Shown here: positions 39,637-49,733 of the stretch, piece by piece
Position numbering within the stretch: the stretch's first letter is position 1
Layout: every line of letters begins with the position of its first letter
Assembly: GCA_902633855.1 (NCBI GenBank)
Contig: CACPHU010000005.1
Location: forward strand, 1 to 64,000
Length of the DNA: 64,000 nucleotides
Reading direction: 5' to 3'
Source of the DNA: an uncultured OCS116 cluster bacterium
GTDB lineage: Bacteria; Pseudomonadota; Alphaproteobacteria; Rhizobiales; TMED25
Translations under genes and position numbers: made by a program
Notes under the pieces: generated by a model
Databases searched by the model: none
What the model was told of the DNA's origin: nothing
Seen by the model: only the letters and a program-made list of their open reading frames with translations

Positions 39637-40518
39637 ATGACAGTAAAAAAAACAGGTAATATATATCCAAATATATTTAGGTTTAATCTTGGTAACTTTG
39701 AAATAACAACTATATTGGACGGTCTGGTTCAAAGAGACGGACCATATCCAATTTTTGGTCAAAATAAAGATGAGGAAGATGTTCATAAATTATGTAAGCA
39801 AAATTTTCTGCCCGAAAAAAAATTTGAACATGGCTTCACACCGCTGATTATAAATACAGGCAACGAAATTATTCTTTTTGATACCGGCAATGGAAAACTT
39901 AATGAAGAAAATGGAAAACTCATTGATCTTATTGAATATTCTGGGTATAGGCATGAGGATATAAGCAAAATTGTGATTACACATTGCCATCCTGATCACA
40001 TTGGTGGGCTGATGTATATAGAGGATGGTTATTTTAAAAATGCCTCCATAATTATTGGTGAGGTTGAATATGAGTCATGGAAAACAGGGAAAAATATTCC
40101 TGATCAACGGAAGGCAAATAAGGAACTATTTGAAAAGATTTGCATGCCATTATCTGATAGGATGGAGTTTATTAGACCCGATCAAGATGTGGTCACAGGT
40201 ATCACCGCTGTTAATGGTTTTGGTCACTCCCCTGGTCATATGTGCTATAGCATTGAGAGTGATAACAAAAGTCTTTTTTTTGCTGCCGATATTACAAATC
40301 ATTTTGTTGTTTCAATGCAAGTCCCAGATTGGCACGTCATGTTTGATGACAATAAAGAGATGGCGGTTGAGAGCCGCAAAAGAATCCTCAGCATGCTTGC
40401 AAGCAGCAAGATACCTATGATTGGATACCATATGCCATTTCCAGCAATAGGTTTCGTTGAAAAAAATAGTAGCCCAGGCTATAATTGGGTACCTGTTTCT
40501 TATCAACTCAGTTTCTAA
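39637..40518 (+). CDS. MBL-fold metallohydrolase
   Basis: ILFDTGNGKL; VITHCHPDHIGGL; FGHSPGHMCYSI. Confidence 0.88.
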   Translation: MTVKKTGNIYPNIFRFNLGNFEITTILDGLVQRDGPYPIFGQNKDEEDVHKLCKQNFLPEKKFEHGFTPLIINTGNEIILFDTGNGKLNEENGKLIDLIEYSGYRHEDISKIVITHCHPDHIGGLMYIEDGYFKNASIIIGEVEYESWKTGKNIPDQRKANKELFEKICMPLSDRMEFIRPDQDVVTGITAVNGFGHSPGHMCYSIESDNKSLFFAADITNHFVVSMQVPDWHVMFDDNKEMAVESRKRILSMLASSKIPMIGYHMPFPAIGFVEKNSSPGYNWVPVSYQLSF

Positions 40519-40535
40519 TATTTAATGAGATAAAT

Positions 40536-41018
40536 TTAACTTTTGACTTTAAATTTCTTATAAGCTTTTTTTGCATGATCTTCACAGTATGACTTTCCGG
40601 AGATTGGCTGGTGTCCGCAAAAATGAAAATCCTCCGCTCCTGGATCGCCATATGGCCATTTACAGTGATTCTCAGTTAAATTTAATATTGTAACTGCAAA
40701 TTGATCAGAGGTCTGATCCAAGCTATGAATGTTTGACTGAAGAATGTCATGATTTTTAGTGTATTCGATATTATCTATAGGCGTTTCCTTGAAAGCTAGA
40801 TTACTGGAGTAGCTTACAGATAATATACTCGTGTCTAATTGACCCACTGCAATATTTTTTCGTTGTGGTTTTGCACGTGGCTCCAATCCTAAGCGATGCA
40901 CTTTTCCAATCACGGCATTTCTTGTGACCTCTCCTAGTCGTTTTGCAATCTGGCTTGCGCTAAGGCCTTCCGTCCAAAGTTTTTTTAACTGCTCCACTCT
41001 TTCTTCCGTCCAAGCCAT
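40536..41018 (-). CDS. gcrA: GcrA cell cycle regulator
   Basis: MAWTEERVEQLKKLWTEGLSASQIAKRLGEVTRNAVIGKVHRLGL; C-terminal CKWPYGDPGAEDFHFCGHQPISGKSYCEDH. Confidence 0.95.
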   Translation of the reverse strand: MAWTEERVEQLKKLWTEGLSASQIAKRLGEVTRNAVIGKVHRLGLEPRAKPQRKNIAVGQLDTSILSVSYSSNLAFKETPIDNIEYTKNHDILQSNIHSLDQTSDQFAVTILNLTENHCKWPYGDPGAEDFHFCGHQPISGKSYCEDHAKKAYKKFKVKS

Positions 41019-41187
41019 AGCATCACCTCAATTTTTTATAAATTATATGAAATCAATATATTGTTATAAATACGTGATTTAATACTACTACATTTATGAA
41101 AAAACTGAATCTTTTAGTATTGTTTTCAACAGAGATAAGTAATATGTTGTACAAAATTATGTTATAAAAGAATTTGGAAAATTTACA

Positions 41188-41970
41188 ATGCGTAAAGACA
41201 TTGGTATGGTCAATTGGTTAGGTCTTTATACCCAAATACAGCGCGAAATAATGCGTTTCCTAAAAGTTTGGCAACAAACCGTATTTGGACCATTAATGAC
41301 TGCCCTACTTTTTCTTTTTGTTTTTTCAGTCGCTATTGGCAAGGCAAGGCCTGAAATATTTGGTATGCCTTTTTCACACTTTTTAGCCCCTGGTATTATA
41401 ATGATGATGATATTACAAAACGCTTTCGCGAATACATCATCCTCAATAGTCAGCGGGAAGATACATGGTAATATTGCAGATCTCCTTTTAAGCCCACTGA
41501 ATGCTGTGGAGCTAACAACAGGATACATAATTGGAGGATTAGCTAGAGGCTGTATGATTGCATTTATTGGCTTTACAATTATTTCTCTATTTTTAGAAAT
41601 ACCGTACCACAGTATATATGCCATATTTTACTTTTCAGTTATGGGGTCGCTTTTCATGAGCCTAATTGGAATTATTGGTGGGTTATGGGCCGAAAAATTT
41701 GATCACATGGGCGCAGTTACAAATTTTATAATTACGCCGATGACATTTTTATCAGGTACATTCTACTCAATTAAGGATTTACCGAGTCAGGTGTATGGCA
41801 TAGCACAATACAACCCATTTTTCCAAGCGATAGATGGGTTCCGTTACGGGATTACTGGATACGCCGATGGTAATTTACTGAATAGCGGACTCAGTCTTTT
41901 AATATTAAATATCCTATTGTATGCGCTTAGCTGCTACCTTTTTAGAATTGGTTACAAGCTTAAATCCTAG
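41188..41970 (+). CDS. ABC-2 type transporter permease
   Basis: Multiple TM helices; TVFGPLMTALLFLFVF, DLLLSPLNAVELTTGYIIGG. Confidence 0.85.
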   Translation: MRKDIGMVNWLGLYTQIQREIMRFLKVWQQTVFGPLMTALLFLFVFSVAIGKARPEIFGMPFSHFLAPGIIMMMILQNAFANTSSSIVSGKIHGNIADLLLSPLNAVELTTGYIIGGLARGCMIAFIGFTIISLFLEIPYHSIYAIFYFSVMGSLFMSLIGIIGGLWAEKFDHMGAVTNFIITPMTFLSGTFYSIKDLPSQVYGIAQYNPFFQAIDGFRYGITGYADGNLLNSGLSLLILNILLYALSCYLFRIGYKLKS

Positions 41971-42048
41971 AGGTATATTAATGTAATTGACTAAAATTAT
42001 TTTCTGATTAAAATAGCCTCTTTTAAATTCAAAATCGTATTATAAGTA

Positions 42049-43215
42049 ATGAATTCTGTAGCTAACAACTATAACAGGAAGAAAATTGTTTTTTCTCATG
42101 GTAAAGGCATCTACCTGTTTACCAATAAGGGGGAGAAATATATTGATCTCGCGGCTGGAATTGCTGTAAATCTTCTCGGTCATTCCAATAAGGATCTTAT
42201 AAATGCTCTAAATGTCCAATCGCGGAAACTTTGGCATGTGTCAAACTTATATGAAATAGAAGAACAAGTAACACTCGCCAATAAACTGACAAATTGTTCA
42301 TTTGCGAATAAAGTTTTTTTCTGTAATTCAGGAGCTGAAGCGGTTGAATGCACAATTAAAGCAGCAAGAAGATATCACTTTTCAAGAGGTAAACCAGAAA
42401 AAACCGAGATAATAACGTTTAAAGGTTCTTTTCACGGTCGAACGCTTGGGACAATCGCGGCTGCAAGTAATTCCAGTCATCTTGAAGGCTTTGGTGAACC
42501 GTTAAGGGGGTTCGTAAGTATCGAACGTAATGACATCAATCAATTGAAAGAAGCATGCAACGAGAAAACAGCTGCAATACTTATTGAGCCTGTACAAGGA
42601 GAAGGCGGAATAAATGTTTTTGACAGAGAATTTATTAATAGTCTTCAAGTTATCGCAAAAGAGAAGGATTTACTTATTCTGTTTGACGAGGTTCAATGCG
42701 GTGTAGGCAGGACAGGAAAAATATTTGCATATCAGTGGTTTGATGTAAAACCCGATGTCATGGCATTAGCTAAAGGTCTTGGTGGAGGTTTTCCAATTGG
42801 CGCTTGCCTAATGAGAGATGATATTGCGGAAGCTCTTATTCCAGGGACCCATGGATCTACTTTTGGCGGAAATCCATTAGCAATGGCTGTGGGTAATTGT
42901 GTTATGGATATTGTAAACAAGGTTGATTTCTTATCAAAGGTTGAGCAGAATGGGCTTTTCTTCAAAAATCAACTGAATAAACTGTGTGAAAAATATCCAA
43001 ATGTTATTACTGAAATTAGAGGTCTGGGTCTAATGATCGGAATAAAGTGTACAATCGCGAATAATTTATTAGCCAATAAACTATATGAAAATGGTATCCT
43101 CACTGTGAATGCGGCAGACAATGTAATTCGAATACTACCACCACTCAACATAACAATTCCTGAAATCAAGAAGGTTATATCCCTATTTGAAAAATCAATT
43201 AAAGAAATTTTATAA
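42049..43215 (+). CDS. argD: Acetylornithine aminotransferase
   Basis: FFCNSGAEAVECTIKAAR; FHGRTLGTIAA; LLIFDEVQCGVGRTGK; HGSTFGGNPLAMA. Confidence 0.93.
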   Translation: MNSVANNYNRKKIVFSHGKGIYLFTNKGEKYIDLAAGIAVNLLGHSNKDLINALNVQSRKLWHVSNLYEIEEQVTLANKLTNCSFANKVFFCNSGAEAVECTIKAARRYHFSRGKPEKTEIITFKGSFHGRTLGTIAAASNSSHLEGFGEPLRGFVSIERNDINQLKEACNEKTAAILIEPVQGEGGINVFDREFINSLQVIAKEKDLLILFDEVQCGVGRTGKIFAYQWFDVKPDVMALAKGLGGGFPIGACLMRDDIAEALIPGTHGSTFGGNPLAMAVGNCVMDIVNKVDFLSKVEQNGLFFKNQLNKLCEKYPNVITEIRGLGLMIGIKCTIANNLLANKLYENGILTVNAADNVIRILPPLNITIPEIKKVISLFEKSIKEIL

Positions 43216-44129
43216 TGGAATATCTGTCAAAAAATTTCATCAATCTACACGAACTGAAAAAAGCCGATCTGACTCAAATACTATTATCAGCCGAGCAGTT
43301 GAAAGCTGATCGAAATTCTGAAAGAGATTTATTAGATGGCAAATCATTTATACTCCTATTTGACAAGCCATCAACAAGAACTAGAATTTCATTTGAACTT
43401 GCGATATCTGAGCTTGGTGCTTCATGTATTTATCTAGATATGAAAACTACACAACTTGGAAGAGGTGAGACTATTAGAGATACTGCTAAAGTATTATCAA
43501 GATACGTGGATGGAATAATAATCCGAAATGCTAATCATCAAGACTTGATTGAATTCTCCAACCACTCAACAATATCAATCATTAATGCTCTTACCAATGA
43601 AAGTCATCCTTGCCAAATAATGGCTGATTTAATGACTTTAAAAGAGTGCTTTGGGACAATTGATGGCCTTAAAGTTGCATGGATTGGAGATGGTAATAAC
43701 GTTGCAAATACGTGGATACAGGCTAGTACTTTATTTAATTTCAAATTAAATATGGCTATACCAAAAGAATATGTACCCAAAAAAGCTATTTTAGATATCG
43801 CCAAGAAGAACTCAAAAATTAATATAACCCAAAATATTGATGAAGCTATTAAAGATGCGAATTGTATTGTAACCGACACCTGGCTTTCTATGAATGACGA
43901 TGAAAATGAAAGATCAAAAAAAATTCAAATCCTAAATAAATATCAGGTTAATAGTGACTTATTTGCAAAAGCACCGATCGATGCAATATTTTTACACTGT
44001 TTACCCGCACACAGAGGGCAAGAGGTCACTGACGCAGTAATTGATTCTGATAGGTCCTATGTCTACCAACAAGCTGAAAATAGATTGCACGTACAAAAAG
44101 CTATTCTTAAACATTGTATACCTTACTAA
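43215..44129 (+). CDS. argF: Ornithine carbamoyltransferase
   Basis: FDKPSTRTRISFE; ESHPCQIMADLMTLKE; FLHCLPAHRGQEV. Confidence 0.95.
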   Translation: MEYLSKNFINLHELKKADLTQILLSAEQLKADRNSERDLLDGKSFILLFDKPSTRTRISFELAISELGASCIYLDMKTTQLGRGETIRDTAKVLSRYVDGIIIRNANHQDLIEFSNHSTISIINALTNESHPCQIMADLMTLKECFGTIDGLKVAWIGDGNNVANTWIQASTLFNFKLNMAIPKEYVPKKAILDIAKKNSKINITQNIDEAIKDANCIVTDTWLSMNDDENERSKKIQILNKYQVNSDLFAKAPIDAIFLHCLPAHRGQEVTDAVIDSDRSYVYQQAENRLHVQKAILKHCIPY

Positions 44130-45301
44130 GCTAAAATACCGCTCATCAAATCCATCATAAAGTTAATACCATCTTTAATATCTTTAATTTTAATGAATTC
44201 GTCAGACGTGTGAGCTTGCTCTATTTTACCGGGTCCACAGACAATTGTTGGCCAACCAATTTTAGAAAAATACCCAGCATCTGTCCCATAAGAGACGCCC
44301 AACTTATGCTTTGGGTCCTTCTTAGTGAGTATATTTAATATTTCAGGATAGCTCTTTTGATTTAGCGGTAAAATATTTGATATATTTCTATTTGAGATGA
44401 AGGCATTGCAATATTTTTTTTTCATTTTTGATTCTATTAATGGCACTTTTTGCTCAAATAAATCACGGAGTAAATCTTGAAAATTTGCGTGAGGCAAACA
44501 CCTAATATTCCAAATAACCCTTGCATAATCAGGAATTATGTTATGTGCCACACCCCCATCGATGTGCCCTACATTTAGCGACGAATAAGGTGGCTCAAAA
44601 TTACTATCTACATCGCTATGAACCAGGTTCTGCTCGATTTTTCTTAATTCATTTATGAATTCATTAGCAAAATAAATTGCGTTACATCCCCAATCTGGAT
44701 AGCAAGAGTGTGCTTTTTTCCCGTAAAATTCAGTCTCAAAGGTATGACAACTTTTATGCTGATTTATAATTTTAAGATCTGTAGGCTCGCCCACAATAAC
44801 TAATTCTGGAGGGCATATTTTATTCTTCATCACTTCAATTAGTGGCCCTACCCCAAGACACCCAACCTCTTCATCATAACTTAAGGCAACATGAAGAGGC
44901 TTATCAAAGGATTTCGATATTATCCAAGGGGTTATGGCAAGAACAAGAGATATAAACCCCTTCATATCTGAAGTACCTCGTCCATAATACTTGTTGTCCT
45001 GAATCTTTAGTTTATACGGATTATATGACCATTGATCCTTATCTGCAGGTACAGTATCTGTGTGCGCAGAAAGAACTAACCCAGGAAGTTTCTTATCACC
45101 AATTGTGTAATAGATCGATGTTTTAGATTTATCATGGTTATAGATCTTTGAAGGTTCAATTTTATGGACAGATAGGTAATCACAAATATAATTAACCAAT
45201 TCTAAATTACTTTTATTGCTTGTTGTATCAAAAGAGATTAATTTTTCTAATATTACTGCCTGTGAATTTAATATCTGCGCTTTATCCCTATTATTTTCTA
45301 T
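44126..45301 (-). CDS. argE: Acetylornithine deacetylase; conserved N-terminus extends beyond the track's TTG 45199, start uncertain (candidate ATA 45301)
   Basis: LSAHTDTVP...YYGRGTSDMKGF; upstream in-frame IENNRDKAQILNSQAVILEKLISFDTTSNKSNLELVNY fits the family N-terminus. Confidence 0.85.
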   Translation of the reverse strand: MENNRDKAQILNSQAVILEKLISFDTTSNKSNLELVNYICDYLSVHKIEPSKIYNHDKSKTSIYYTIGDKKLPGLVLSAHTDTVPADKDQWSYNPYKLKIQDNKYYGRGTSDMKGFISLVLAITPWIISKSFDKPLHVALSYDEEVGCLGVGPLIEVMKNKICPPELVIVGEPTDLKIINQHKSCHTFETEFYGKKAHSCYPDWGCNAIYFANEFINELRKIEQNLVHSDVDSNFEPPYSSLNVGHIDGGVAHNIIPDYARVIWNIRCLPHANFQDLLRDLFEQKVPLIESKMKKKYCNAFISNRNISNILPLNQKSYPEILNILTKKDPKHKLGVSYGTDAGYFSKIGWPTIVCGPGKIEQAHTSDEFIKIKDIKDGINFMMDLMSGILA

Positions 45302-45302
45302 T

Positions 45303-46748
45303 TTATTGCCTCCAAAAATAAGATGTAAATAAAACCATCACAGTGAATATTTCTAGCCTACCCAAAAGCATGGCGACCGACAGCAGCCACTTTGATGCGG
45401 GTTCCATCAATGCATATGTTTCTGTTGGTCCAATGAACTGACCTAAGCCCGGACCAACATTTGCAAGGGCACTCGCTGAGGCTGAAAAAGCTGTAATAAG
45501 ATCAGACCCAAGAAGTGTAAGAAGTAAACCAAAAATTATAAATGATGCAACAAATAATAGAAAAAATGAGGTAACAGCTCTATTTACACTGTCTGGAATT
45601 TCTCTCCCGTTATACATTGGAATAAAAACCGCGTCAGGGAAGGCAACTTTTTTTGTTTGCACAACAACTTGTTTGACCAAAATTTGAAATCTAAAAATCT
45701 TCAAACCACATGATGTAGATCCGGCACAGCCACCCATTAACATCAAAAAGAAAAACATAGAAATAATGAATGGGCCCCACAACATGTAATCAGCTGAAAC
45801 ATAGCCAGTTCCTGTTAAAATTGAAGTGATATTGAATGCCGCCTGTCTTAATGAGTCCTGAACAGTTATCTCCAAATAGGATCCAATATAAAAAGAACAT
45901 AACAAAACAGATGCAAGTAAAATGAACATAAATGTAATAACTTGGCTATCTAAAAACAAACTAGAGGCTTTACCTCGAACTAATTGTAGATACAATACAA
46001 ACGGAAGACTGCCAATTATCATAAAAAGTACACATATATACTCTAATTTTGCACTATCAAAAAATGCAAATGAATCAGTATGGGTTGAGTAGCCTCCGGT
46101 TGAAATTGTTGTGAATGAGTGAGCTACAGAGTCAAATAGTCCCATACCACCAATATTGTAAGAAAGTGCACAGAGAATTGTAATAATGAGATATATTATA
46201 ATTAAGGAACCTGCTATTTGTATGGCACGTGGTAATATTTTTTCTGCATTATCTGAAGAGTCGAGACGAAATAATTGCATACCCCCAACCTGTAGCATTG
46301 GTAATACAGCAACTGCCATAACGACAATACCTATTCCCCCCAACCATTGTAGTAAGGCTCTCCAAATTAGTATCCCTTTTGATTGAAATTCTAAATCTAC
46401 AATAACCGTAGCACCAGTTGTTGTTATTCCGGACATTGACTCGAAAAATGCGTCTGTAATATTGAGTCCAGAGTCTGAGATATATAAGGGAATTGCTGAA
46501 AATATTGCAATCAGAAGCCAAGTAAGTGAGATCAAAATAAATGCCTCTCGCAATCCTAGTAATTGGTTTTTTCCCCACACAGATAATACCAAAATAAATC
46601 CTGTCATTGCTGTAATTAGTGATGACAAAATAAAGACCTTATAGTTTTCATGCATATATAAAAGATCAATTAAAGCAGGAATTAGCATAAATACTCCTAA
46701 TATTATGAGGAATATTCCTATTATTTTTATGATTGGGTAAAATCTCAT
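45303..46748 (-). CDS. trkH: TrkH family potassium uptake protein
   Basis: FFESMSGITTTGATVI; WLGGIGIVVMAVAVLP; FTTISTGGYSTH; MLLGRLEIFTVMVLF. Confidence 0.94.
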   Translation of the reverse strand: MRFYPIIKIIGIFLIILGVFMLIPALIDLLYMHENYKVFILSSLITAMTGFILVLSVWGKNQLLGLREAFILISLTWLLIAIFSAIPLYISDSGLNITDAFFESMSGITTTGATVIVDLEFQSKGILIWRALLQWLGGIGIVVMAVAVLPMLQVGGMQLFRLDSSDNAEKILPRAIQIAGSLIIIYLIITILCALSYNIGGMGLFDSVAHSFTTISTGGYSTHTDSFAFFDSAKLEYICVLFMIIGSLPFVLYLQLVRGKASSLFLDSQVITFMFILLASVLLCSFYIGSYLEITVQDSLRQAAFNITSILTGTGYVSADYMLWGPFIISMFFFLMLMGGCAGSTSCGLKIFRFQILVKQVVVQTKKVAFPDAVFIPMYNGREIPDSVNRAVTSFFLLFVASFIIFGLLLTLLGSDLITAFSASASALANVGPGLGQFIGPTETYALMEPASKWLLSVAMLLGRLEIFTVMVLFTSYFWRQ

Positions 46749-46765
46749 TCTTATTGTGATTAGGT

Positions 46766-47137
46766 TTATAGCTCTGAAAATATATGCTGCTGATATTCTA
46801 TAGAATTTAACAAACTCATCTCATAATCTTTCGACTCAACTGTGCTATCAATATTAATATCATATAACAATGATGGAAGTATAAATGTATCGTAAGCATC
46901 TTCTATTTGGTATGTATCATCCAAAATGACTGCTTCATTTGCATTTTCCAAATCTTTAGTGATTTGAAGTTTATCATTTACAGAAATCAAACTATCCGAA
47001 AATACTAAATATGCAAAACACGTCATGTCTCTATGCAGTGCGTTTCGTTCACAAGCTTTATTCAAATCCAATGATATTGCATTCAATGATGTTGCATTAT
47101 ATTGCTTTGATTTTTTATCAATCTTTGTTTCGCCCAT
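46766..47137 (-). CDS. Hypothetical protein
   Basis: Open 123-aa frame filling the trkH-metZ gap with no competing frame; no family recognised. Confidence 0.5.
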   Translation of the reverse strand: MGETKIDKKSKQYNATSLNAISLDLNKACERNALHRDMTCFAYLVFSDSLISVNDKLQITKDLENANEAVILDDTYQIEDAYDTFILPSLLYDINIDSTVESKDYEMSLLNSIEYQQHIFSEL

Positions 47138-47154
47138 CTTGTATCATACCTGTG

Positions 47155-48342
47155 TTATTTGATAGATTCACCAATATCGATCATAATATCATCAATATCT
47201 TCAAGCCCAAGAGACATCCTTAATGTAGTTTCAGTTATTCCCAAATTCATGCATTCAGTATCTGATAGATTTCGATGCGTTGTAGTTTTTGGGTGAGTGA
47301 TTAAAGTCCTTGCATCACCAAGGTTGTTGGATATCTTTATAAGGTCAAGTTTATTCAGGAAGTCAAAAGCTTCCTTTTTACCGCCATCAACTTTGAATGT
47401 AACAATAGGACCGCCTCCCGTCATTTGTTTTTGAGCAATATTGTATTCTGGATGGGATTTGTGACCGGGATAAATAACTTCTTTGACGTTCGCTAGATTA
47501 ACCAAATAATCTGCAATTTTTTTTGCACTTTCAATTTGCCTGTCAGTTCTTAACGAGAGTGTTTCCAGACCTTTCATCATTATCCAAGCATTAAAAGGGC
47601 TCAATGCTGGCCCAGTGTGCTTTAGATAGTCATGTAATTTATTTTCAATAAATTCAGTGTCGCCCAAAATTACACCCCCCAAACATCTACCTTGTCCATC
47701 AATATGCTTTGTAGCAGAATAAATTACAATATCAGCTCCAAATTCCATTGGTTTTTGTCTTAAAGGTGTTGCAAAGACATTATCAATGATCACTTTGATG
47801 TTATTTGCTTTTGCAATCAGCGATAGTTTCTCTATATCAATTATTTCAAGCATTGGATTGGTAGGAGTTTCAAAGAAAAATACTTTGGTATTTTTCCTTA
47901 TTGATTTCTCCCACTCTTCAATATTATTAGCCCGTACAATTGTTACCTCTATCCCATAATTTGGAAGGATATCTTTCAAAATTGACAAACATGAACCAAA
48001 TAATGCGTCTGCGGCGACAATATGATCTCCCGACTGTACATTTGTGAAGAGTGCCCAAAATACAGCGGCCATCCCAGATGATGTTAGTCTAGCGGCTTCA
48101 GCACCTTCCATTTCACATAATTTCTTTTCCAGCATTGTAAGATTTGGATTTGAGTACCTACTATAAATATATCCATCTATTTCGCCCTTGAATCTCGCCT
48201 CAGCTTCTTCGGCGGAATTATATATATATCCAGAAGTTAGATATATAGCTTCAGAAGTTTCGTTATTTTGTGAACGCTGAGAACCAGAATGGATAAGCTT
48301 TGTCTGTATATTATGTTTGTCTTTTGATCTATTTTTTGACAT
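47155..48342 (-). CDS. metZ: O-succinylhomoserine sulfhydrylase (Cys/Met metabolism PLP enzyme)
   Basis: YSRYSNPNLTMLEKKLCEMEGAEAARLTSSGMAAV; IIDNVFATP; YSATKHIDGQGRCLGGV. Confidence 0.92.
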   Translation of the reverse strand: MSKNRSKDKHNIQTKLIHSGSQRSQNNETSEAIYLTSGYIYNSAEEAEARFKGEIDGYIYSRYSNPNLTMLEKKLCEMEGAEAARLTSSGMAAVFWALFTNVQSGDHIVAADALFGSCLSILKDILPNYGIEVTIVRANNIEEWEKSIRKNTKVFFFETPTNPMLEIIDIEKLSLIAKANNIKVIIDNVFATPLRQKPMEFGADIVIYSATKHIDGQGRCLGGVILGDTEFIENKLHDYLKHTGPALSPFNAWIMMKGLETLSLRTDRQIESAKKIADYLVNLANVKEVIYPGHKSHPEYNIAQKQMTGGGPIVTFKVDGGKKEAFDFLNKLDLIKISNNLGDARTLITHPKTTTHRNLSDTECMNLGITETTLRMSLGLEDIDDIMIDIGESIK

Positions 48343-48344
48343 TT

Positions 48345-48367
48345 CTTCCTCAGTCGATAATACTGAG
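48345..48367 (-). promoter_or_regulatory. Hairpin overlapping the metZ Shine-Dalgarno
   Basis: Minus-strand CTCAGT-ATTATCG-ACTGAG followed by GAAGAA-ATG; the 3' arm contains part of the SD GAGGAA. Confidence 0.35.
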
Positions 48368-48496
48368 TTTTCGTTTGCAATAATTTTAGTACTCTTTTTG
48401 TATATTATTAAACTTTTGTATCTAATGTGTACGTTTAAAAGGTAGATTGAAACTTGTTTAATTCATACATAATTGACTATTTATATAATCATTTTT

Positions 48497-49705
48497 ATGT
48501 ATAATAAAATAAAAAAAATGAATCTACTGAGCGAAAATATACAGCAAACAAACCCCGAAGAAAACAAAAATCTAAATTTGACGGGTGCAAGTGGTATTTT
48601 GCCTGATAGCCTAATTAAGAAACTTTTAGCAAGAAAAAAAATACAGTCTTTGGACGAAATTACTGACCAACAAATCCAGCCCGCAAGTCTAGACTTGCGC
48701 CTTGGTAAAAAAGCATATCGCATTCGTGCAAGTTTTATCCCAAGCGAGAATAAGAAAGTCTTAGAATGCGCGACAGATCTCATCGACCATGAATTCAATA
48801 TTGAAGATGGAGCCGTTCTTGAGCGGAACTGTGTTTATCTTGTCGAGCTGAAAGAATTCCTTGAGCTTCCTGAGAGTATATGGGCAATCGCTAACCCAAA
48901 GAGTTCGACGGGTCGGTTGGATGTTTTTACGCGAGTGATTGCTGACTATACTCAGTCATTTGACAAAATCCCGATTGGGTATGCAGGCGCACTGTATGCT
49001 GAAATATCGCCGCATAAATATTCCATAATGATACACGAAAATTCACGTCTCAGCCAATTACGTTTTATAAGAAAAAGTTCGACACAATCTGAACAACAAA
49101 GGTCAATTATCTCAGACCGGGACCTAAAAAGATTGCACAATAAGCTTTCAAAAATATCGGGTGGCTTCGGACTGGTCAATGGTGAAGCTAGGATCGCAGA
49201 TGGACTACAATTAGGCGTATGTTTAAGCTCGCAAAATGGGTTAATTGGTTTTAAAGCAAAGCACTATACCGCCCCTATAGATGTAGACAAAATTGGTCAT
49301 TATAAAGTGAGTGAATATTGGGATCCAATTCATGAAACCGAAAAAAAAAGGTTGGTTTTAGACCCAAATGAATTTTATATTCTCGCATCAAGCGAATTCG
49401 TCAGGATACCTCCAGAATATGCTGCTGAAATGGTTCCCATAGACCCAACGATGGGCGAATTGCGAGTTCATTATGCAGGTTTTTTTGACCCCGGCTTTGG
49501 AGATACGAACGATTTATCGAAAGCCAGTAAGGGGGTGCTTGAGGTTAGAAGCTTAGATGTGCCATTCTATATTGAGGACAAGCAAATCATAGCAAGACTG
49601 AAATATGAAAAACTTGCAGAAATGCCATCAAAACTATATGGTGTGGATATTGGCTCTACATATCAATCGCAAGGTCTAAAACTTTCAAAACACTTTATAG
49701 ATTAA
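48497..49705 (+). CDS. dcd: 2'-deoxycytidine 5'-triphosphate deaminase, long form
   Basis: QPASLDLRLGKKAYRI; NPKSSTGRLDVFTRVI; long alphaproteobacterial-type protein; exact start uncertain (48497 or 48518). Confidence 0.88.
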   Translation: MYNKIKKMNLLSENIQQTNPEENKNLNLTGASGILPDSLIKKLLARKKIQSLDEITDQQIQPASLDLRLGKKAYRIRASFIPSENKKVLECATDLIDHEFNIEDGAVLERNCVYLVELKEFLELPESIWAIANPKSSTGRLDVFTRVIADYTQSFDKIPIGYAGALYAEISPHKYSIMIHENSRLSQLRFIRKSSTQSEQQRSIISDRDLKRLHNKLSKISGGFGLVNGEARIADGLQLGVCLSSQNGLIGFKAKHYTAPIDVDKIGHYKVSEYWDPIHETEKKRLVLDPNEFYILASSEFVRIPPEYAAEMVPIDPTMGELRVHYAGFFDPGFGDTNDLSKASKGVLEVRSLDVPFYIEDKQIIARLKYEKLAEMPSKLYGVDIGSTYQSQGLKLSKHFID

Positions 49706-49733
49706 AACAGTATTATTTAAGCAGCGCATCAAC

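Noticed and set aside
41096-41164. 22-aa ORF upstream of the ABC-2 permease as a leader peptide
   Set aside because: No regulatory codon run, no attenuator-like stem and no clear SD; too short to support.
48343-48480. SAM-II riboswitch upstream of metZ
   Set aside because: A TATTGCAA-like fragment is present, but the pseudoknot 3' core (GCTAAA) is not seen. Kept only as an SD-overlapping hairpin.
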